Shown here: positions 60,400-64,000 of the stretch, piece by piece | How positions within the stretch are numbered: the first letter of the stretch is position 1 | Layout: every line of letters begins with the position of its first letter | NCBI GenBank assembly: GCA_963082975.1 | Contig: OY720344.1 | Location: 34,154,033-34,218,032, forward strand | DNA from: Labia minor | Lineage: Eukaryota; Arthropoda; Insecta; Dermaptera; Spongiphoridae | Reading direction: 5' to 3' | Length of the DNA: 64,000 nt | Made by a program: the position numbers and the translations under genes | Notes under the pieces: model-generated | Told to the model about the DNA's origin: nothing | The model's input: the letters and a program-made list of their open reading frames with translations, nothing else | Database searches by the model: none

Positions 60400-60600
60400 G
60401 GTTCCAGTCGTTGGAAAGAAAAATCGAGCGACCGCAGTGACTTGCGGTGCTCTTTTTAATATCAAAACCGGCTGTTACTGAGAACCTCCCTTTTTTCATA
60501 GTAAGGGTGTCTTTATTTAAATTGAAAATAGTAATTTTCTAGTACCTAGACCGCAGTCCTTCCTACCAATTATATTATTCCATGCAAATATATAGGTTTT
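60400..60600. other. Island with a compact hairpin
   Basis: GC-richer unique stretch. At 60426-60452 GAGC-G-ACCGCA pairs with TGCGGT-GCTC around a 6-nt loop, with one bulged G, and A/T runs extend the stem outward (60419-60458). A second word ACCGCAG also occurs in CTAGACCGCAGTCC near 60548. It could be an RNA hairpin, a terminator-like structure or a palindromic binding site; nothing identifies which. Confidence 0.4.
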
Positions 60601-60789
60601 TTTATTTAATATAAATCTTATTTACAGCACTTTAACCCTCAAAACTATAATTTCCAAAATTATTATAATAAATAAATAATACCTATCACTCGATATTTAT
60701 AATAAAAACATTTCAAAGAATTAACATTATTGAATGAGAGTTGAATTAAAAAAAATTTAAATATAAGAATAAAGTTTATTTTATATTCA

Positions 60790-61026
60790 TAGGGTAAACG
60801 TATCAATAGTTGACCACTGTGCCAGTAATTGACCATTTGATAGGTAGGTTTTTTATCAAAATAAGTTTTTCCTGTTTCATTGTTGAGCAATTCAGAGGAG
60901 GTTCTTTTGGATATGTATCGATATCGCGTTCTTAATTTGAATTTAAAAATGCTTATTTTGATAAAGAAAAATCTATTAAATGGTCAATTACTGGTACAGT
61001 GATCAACTATTGGTAGGGTTATCCTA
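60790..61026. mobile_element. TA-flanked MITE with long terminal inverted repeats
   Basis: The element is 60792-61024 (233 bp) with TA on both sides (60790-60791, 61025-61026). The left end begins GGGTAAACGTATCAATAG. The right end, inverted, begins GGATAACCCTACCAATAG. The first about 52 bp of each end match with only a few substitutions, sharing AGTAATTGACCATTT, and similarity continues to ATCAAAATAAG, giving arms of about 85 bp. TA target duplication suits Tc1/mariner or a related superfamily. No transposase frame; the short reverse frame nearby is incidental. Confidence 0.82.
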
Positions 61027-61712
61027 GTTTCTAGTTTAAAATTCGACAAAAATTGAATGAATATGATTAATTTGATTGAATATTTCATTGAAACAAAATT
61101 TCCTATTATATGTACTATATAATAAGATTTTTATATAAAAGATAAATTTACTCAGAACATTTTAAATTTTTCCATTGTTAGTATAATAAAATTTTTGAAT
61201 TTTTGAAAATTTAGGAAATTGAATTGTTATATATCATTAATAAGGTATCATTTAAAGAAATAAATATTGGAAATTGTACCAACCTTCCTAAAATATTTTC
61301 TGTAAATATACATTTCTAATATGGTTCTCGAAATTTCCCAAACAAAAAAGCTATTATCCTATTAATATTATCTGATAAACATATTAAGAAATCGTTTAAT
61401 AATGAATGTTAATAGCCTTGTTTCAAAAACTGATGAGATATTTGAAAGATCTCGGACAAGAAATGTTTCGTAGTATTATATATAAAAAAAAAAAAAATAA
61501 GAAAGAAACATTAATTTTTTTACGAGACTTTTTTTAAGCCTAGAAGAATATTTTTAACAATAACTTCTTGGAATTGAACGAAGAAATATATATATAAAAA
61601 CGAACATCAAGAGAGAGTTTTTCTAAGTAAAAATGACCAAGTTTTTGTTGCTTTCCCACTCGCCTACATCAACTAAAACTCACCTAAATATTTTATCTGA
61701 AAACTTTTATTC

Positions 61713-61714
<2 letters not shown>
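61027..61714. other. AT-rich interval without a gene
   Basis: AT-rich filler with A13-type run near 61485. Nothing supported. Confidence 0.55.
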
Positions 61715-61747
<33 letters not shown>

Positions 61748-61850
61748 TAGGAGTTGAATTCCCGGAACCTCTTGATGTGTGTTATGCTAATCAAACTTGG
61801 TGTAACCAGGTGGGCTTAAATGCGCTTCTTTCATCTAACACCTTTTGTTA
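61715..61850 (-). mobile_element. Minus-strand SINE-like unit with 30-nt A tail
   Basis: Plus-strand T30 at 61715-61744 is, on the minus strand, an A tail. Directly upstream on that strand is a compact tRNA-like unit: CACCTGGTTACACCAAG (61814-61798) in the D-arm/A-box position, then GATTAGCATAACACAC, then GGTTCCGGGAATTCAACTCC, whose ATTCAACTCC is a near B box. Head followed at once by a pure A tail is the layout of a simple SINE or a retroposed tRNA. The A box is weak and the 5' end and target duplication are not located. Confidence 0.45.
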
Positions 61851-62983
61851 CCATGTTAATTCTTATTACGTGCATTTTATTGAAAACATCTCAATAATAC
61901 CGGAAGAAATTTGTTTTAGCCTGTCCAAGTAAAATAAAAATTAGGTTTTTTTTTTGTTTATTAAAATTTGTATTATTTATCTTTAAAATCATTTAAAATT
62001 GCATAGATAGATAATTGAAAGAGTTTTTCATAAAATATATTTATGTAATTTATCCTACCAGAAAATTGATATCATTATTATTCACTGATATGACAAGTAA
62101 ATTATTTCTTTGTTGAAAGTATAATATTATTAATTTTTTTTTTTTAAATTTTATTTTTGTTATTATTCTCATTTATATAATATGAAATAAAACCTAAAAT
62201 AATTTTATATTAAAGATATTTGATAAATTTTTAATAAAAAAAAACACTTTCAAAATAGCTATTTTTAAAAACAAAATTAACTAAAACAACTTTATAGATT
62301 TATAGAAATGTTGTTTAAAAACTGTATCTAGATCTTGTGAATGAACAAAACAAGATAAAGAGCAGTTTATTTTTATTTTATTAATTTTATAATCTCTAGG
62401 CTGACATTTCGGTCTTGGTTACGAACTTCTTCAGAGATTGTGGGATGTCATTATAAAGATAAAAGAATATTCATAAATATACTATTTTCATTGAGATTGT
62501 AAAAGTATTTAATTTTATATAAATTACATAAAATAATAAACCGTAGAATTAAAGAACTATATAGAATAGTAAATAGATTATATATATATATAACTCTAAT
62601 TAGAAGAATGAAATTTTTAATAATTCATGAAAATCGTATAAAGATTAGAATTAAAAAACAACAAATTAATTAAAAAAAATTCATTTAATTATAAACAAAA
62701 AAAAAAATCAATTAAATTTTGAAAAATGAAATAGAAGCTATTATTTAAAAAACATTTCTCTTATGTTTAAAATTTATATGAAAATAAATTCTTATTAAAA
62801 TTCATTCATGATTTCCTCTCTCTTTCTATTAGAAAAGTTCTCAAGTAATCAAGACTTGTTATAAAGTTCGTTAACTAGACAAAAAATATATCCTTTTACC
62901 TTGAAGGTAATTGGACTGGTTAGCAATATTGGAATTTATGATTTTCCTACCATCATCAAGAAAATTAGAATTAAATTAAATTA

Positions 62984-63037
<54 letters not shown>

Positions 63038-64000
63038 AAAATTATTAACATCATAAAAATGACTTTTAAGAGGAAATTAATAATAAATATAAATTAATAT
63101 ACAATATAAAAAAATAAAATAAAATAATATATATTTCATAACACTATATTTATTTTATTCCAAAAGAATTACAGTTGTTATTTATTTATAATATTATCCA
63201 GCTAAAAATCGAGCCTATCACCTATTCAATTTATATATACATATATATCCAGCTTTTTAATGTCAGTTGGTTAAGCGAATAACAAAATTAACTAATTATT
63301 TCTCAATAATACTAATGTTTTTTAATAGCAAATAAGTATACATAATTATTATGTGTGTATTTTCTCTTTCAAACCGCAACATATGTTCTTTTTATTATTA
63401 TTTCGGTCAATTTTAATATTATTCTATAAAATTTAATCGAATTTTATTATTTTATATTTATTATTGAAATATATGTATTGTATAATTTATAAATATTGAA
63501 TGATAATGTATTTTATTTTTAATTTAATGCATATAGGAAAATCTATATTTCATTTACTTAACTCTACTTTCGAATTAATAATAGAAGAGATTTTTATATT
63601 TATTTTATTACTATTTTCTAATGTTTATTTAAAAAGGATAAGTACCTACTTATTCTCATAAAGATTTCAGAATTATATAAGATATAATAGAAAATTTATT
63701 TCAATATACGAATTTCACAATAAATATTTTAAAATTATTGAAGATAGAAATAGAAAAAGAAAAAGTGGTTGAATAAAAAGTAAAATAAAAAAAAAAATTC
63801 GTTCTATTTTTTATTTTGTTGGTGTATTGCAATGCCGGATGAATTTCGAGAAACGAATTGAGTGGATGAAGGGGGTGAGAGATTCGATTCTCTACCAAAG
63901 ACGAATCAATTTTCTTTATAATACAATTACGATGTTTGCTCAAGTAATCATGGCACTTCACCAGGCCTCATTTTCTTCCCTCCTCTCCAACGATATGATT
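61851..64000. other. AT-rich interval without a gene
   Basis: AT-rich filler to the right edge. It contains a GACATTTCGGTCTTGG then ACTTCTTCAGAG pair (62403-62440), a word pair common in transposon remnants, and a more complex patch at 63815-63965. That patch includes GAGATTCGATTCTC and is covered by an 86-codon reverse frame without a domain. Confidence 0.5.
62990..63034. repeat. (AT)n microsatellite, about 45 bp
   Basis: Longest uninterrupted AT run in the window. Confidence 0.95.

Overview
The window is very AT-rich eukaryotic, almost certainly metazoan, DNA (I estimate about three quarters A+T). I find no intact protein-coding gene, rRNA gene or functional tRNA gene. No open frame exceeds about 190 codons, and none shows a recognisable domain except fragments of a mariner transposase. 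The evidence for an animal host is a mariner remnant, hAT-like, TTAA-target and TA-target MITEs, tRNA-derived SINE heads, many long (AT)n microsatellites and very long A/T homopolymers. The base composition and the mariner would fit an arthropod such as an AT-rich crustacean or insect, but the sequence does not settle the species.

The layout is repetitive. AT-rich filler alternates every 1-4 kb with short islands (100-700 bp) of much higher G+C and non-repetitive sequence. Many islands carry recognisable binding-motif words: TAATTA/ATTA homeodomain sites, GATA, E-box, ETS, TCF, octamer, YY1/Pho-like ATGGCGG, and one DR1 nuclear-receptor site. The clearest islands are near 8.5-8.9, 11.7-11.9, 14.5-14.7, 16.7-16.9, 17.5-18.0, 18.7-19.0, 20.4-20.7, 24.6-25.0, 25.7-25.9, 26.2-26.6, 27.4-27.7, 31.6-31.8, 33.8-34.3, 37.3-38.0, 40.9-41.2, 45.1-45.4, 46.0-46.4, 47.0-47.2, 48.0-48.4, 49.6-49.8, 52.7-52.9, 54.8-55.2, 57.0-57.3 and 58.4-58.8 kb. 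The simplest reading is a gene desert or giant intron holding many cis-regulatory elements of a developmental gene outside the window. This is inference: conservation cannot be tested here.

Mobile elements with visible structure are: a hAT-type MITE at 510-998 with an 8-bp target duplication; a tRNA-derived SINE at about 10.36-10.65 kb with A and B boxes and a likely target duplication; an internally deleted mariner at about 19.53-19.96 kb; a TTAA-flanked foldback MITE at 28467-28710; a large imperfect palindrome at 35726-36126; a 202-bp inverted-repeat element at 53970-54171; a TA-flanked MITE at 60792-61024; and a minus-strand SINE-like unit with a 30-nt A tail near 61.7-61.85 kb. A second set of related tRNA-like heads (25.4, 33.3, 43.2 and 59.5 kb) suggests an old SINE family. 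A nearly perfect 140-bp direct repeat links 2.05 kb and 13.83 kb. I found no evidence of a novel multi-gene system; the most useful leads are the MITEs, the SINE families, two hairpins and the regulatory islands.
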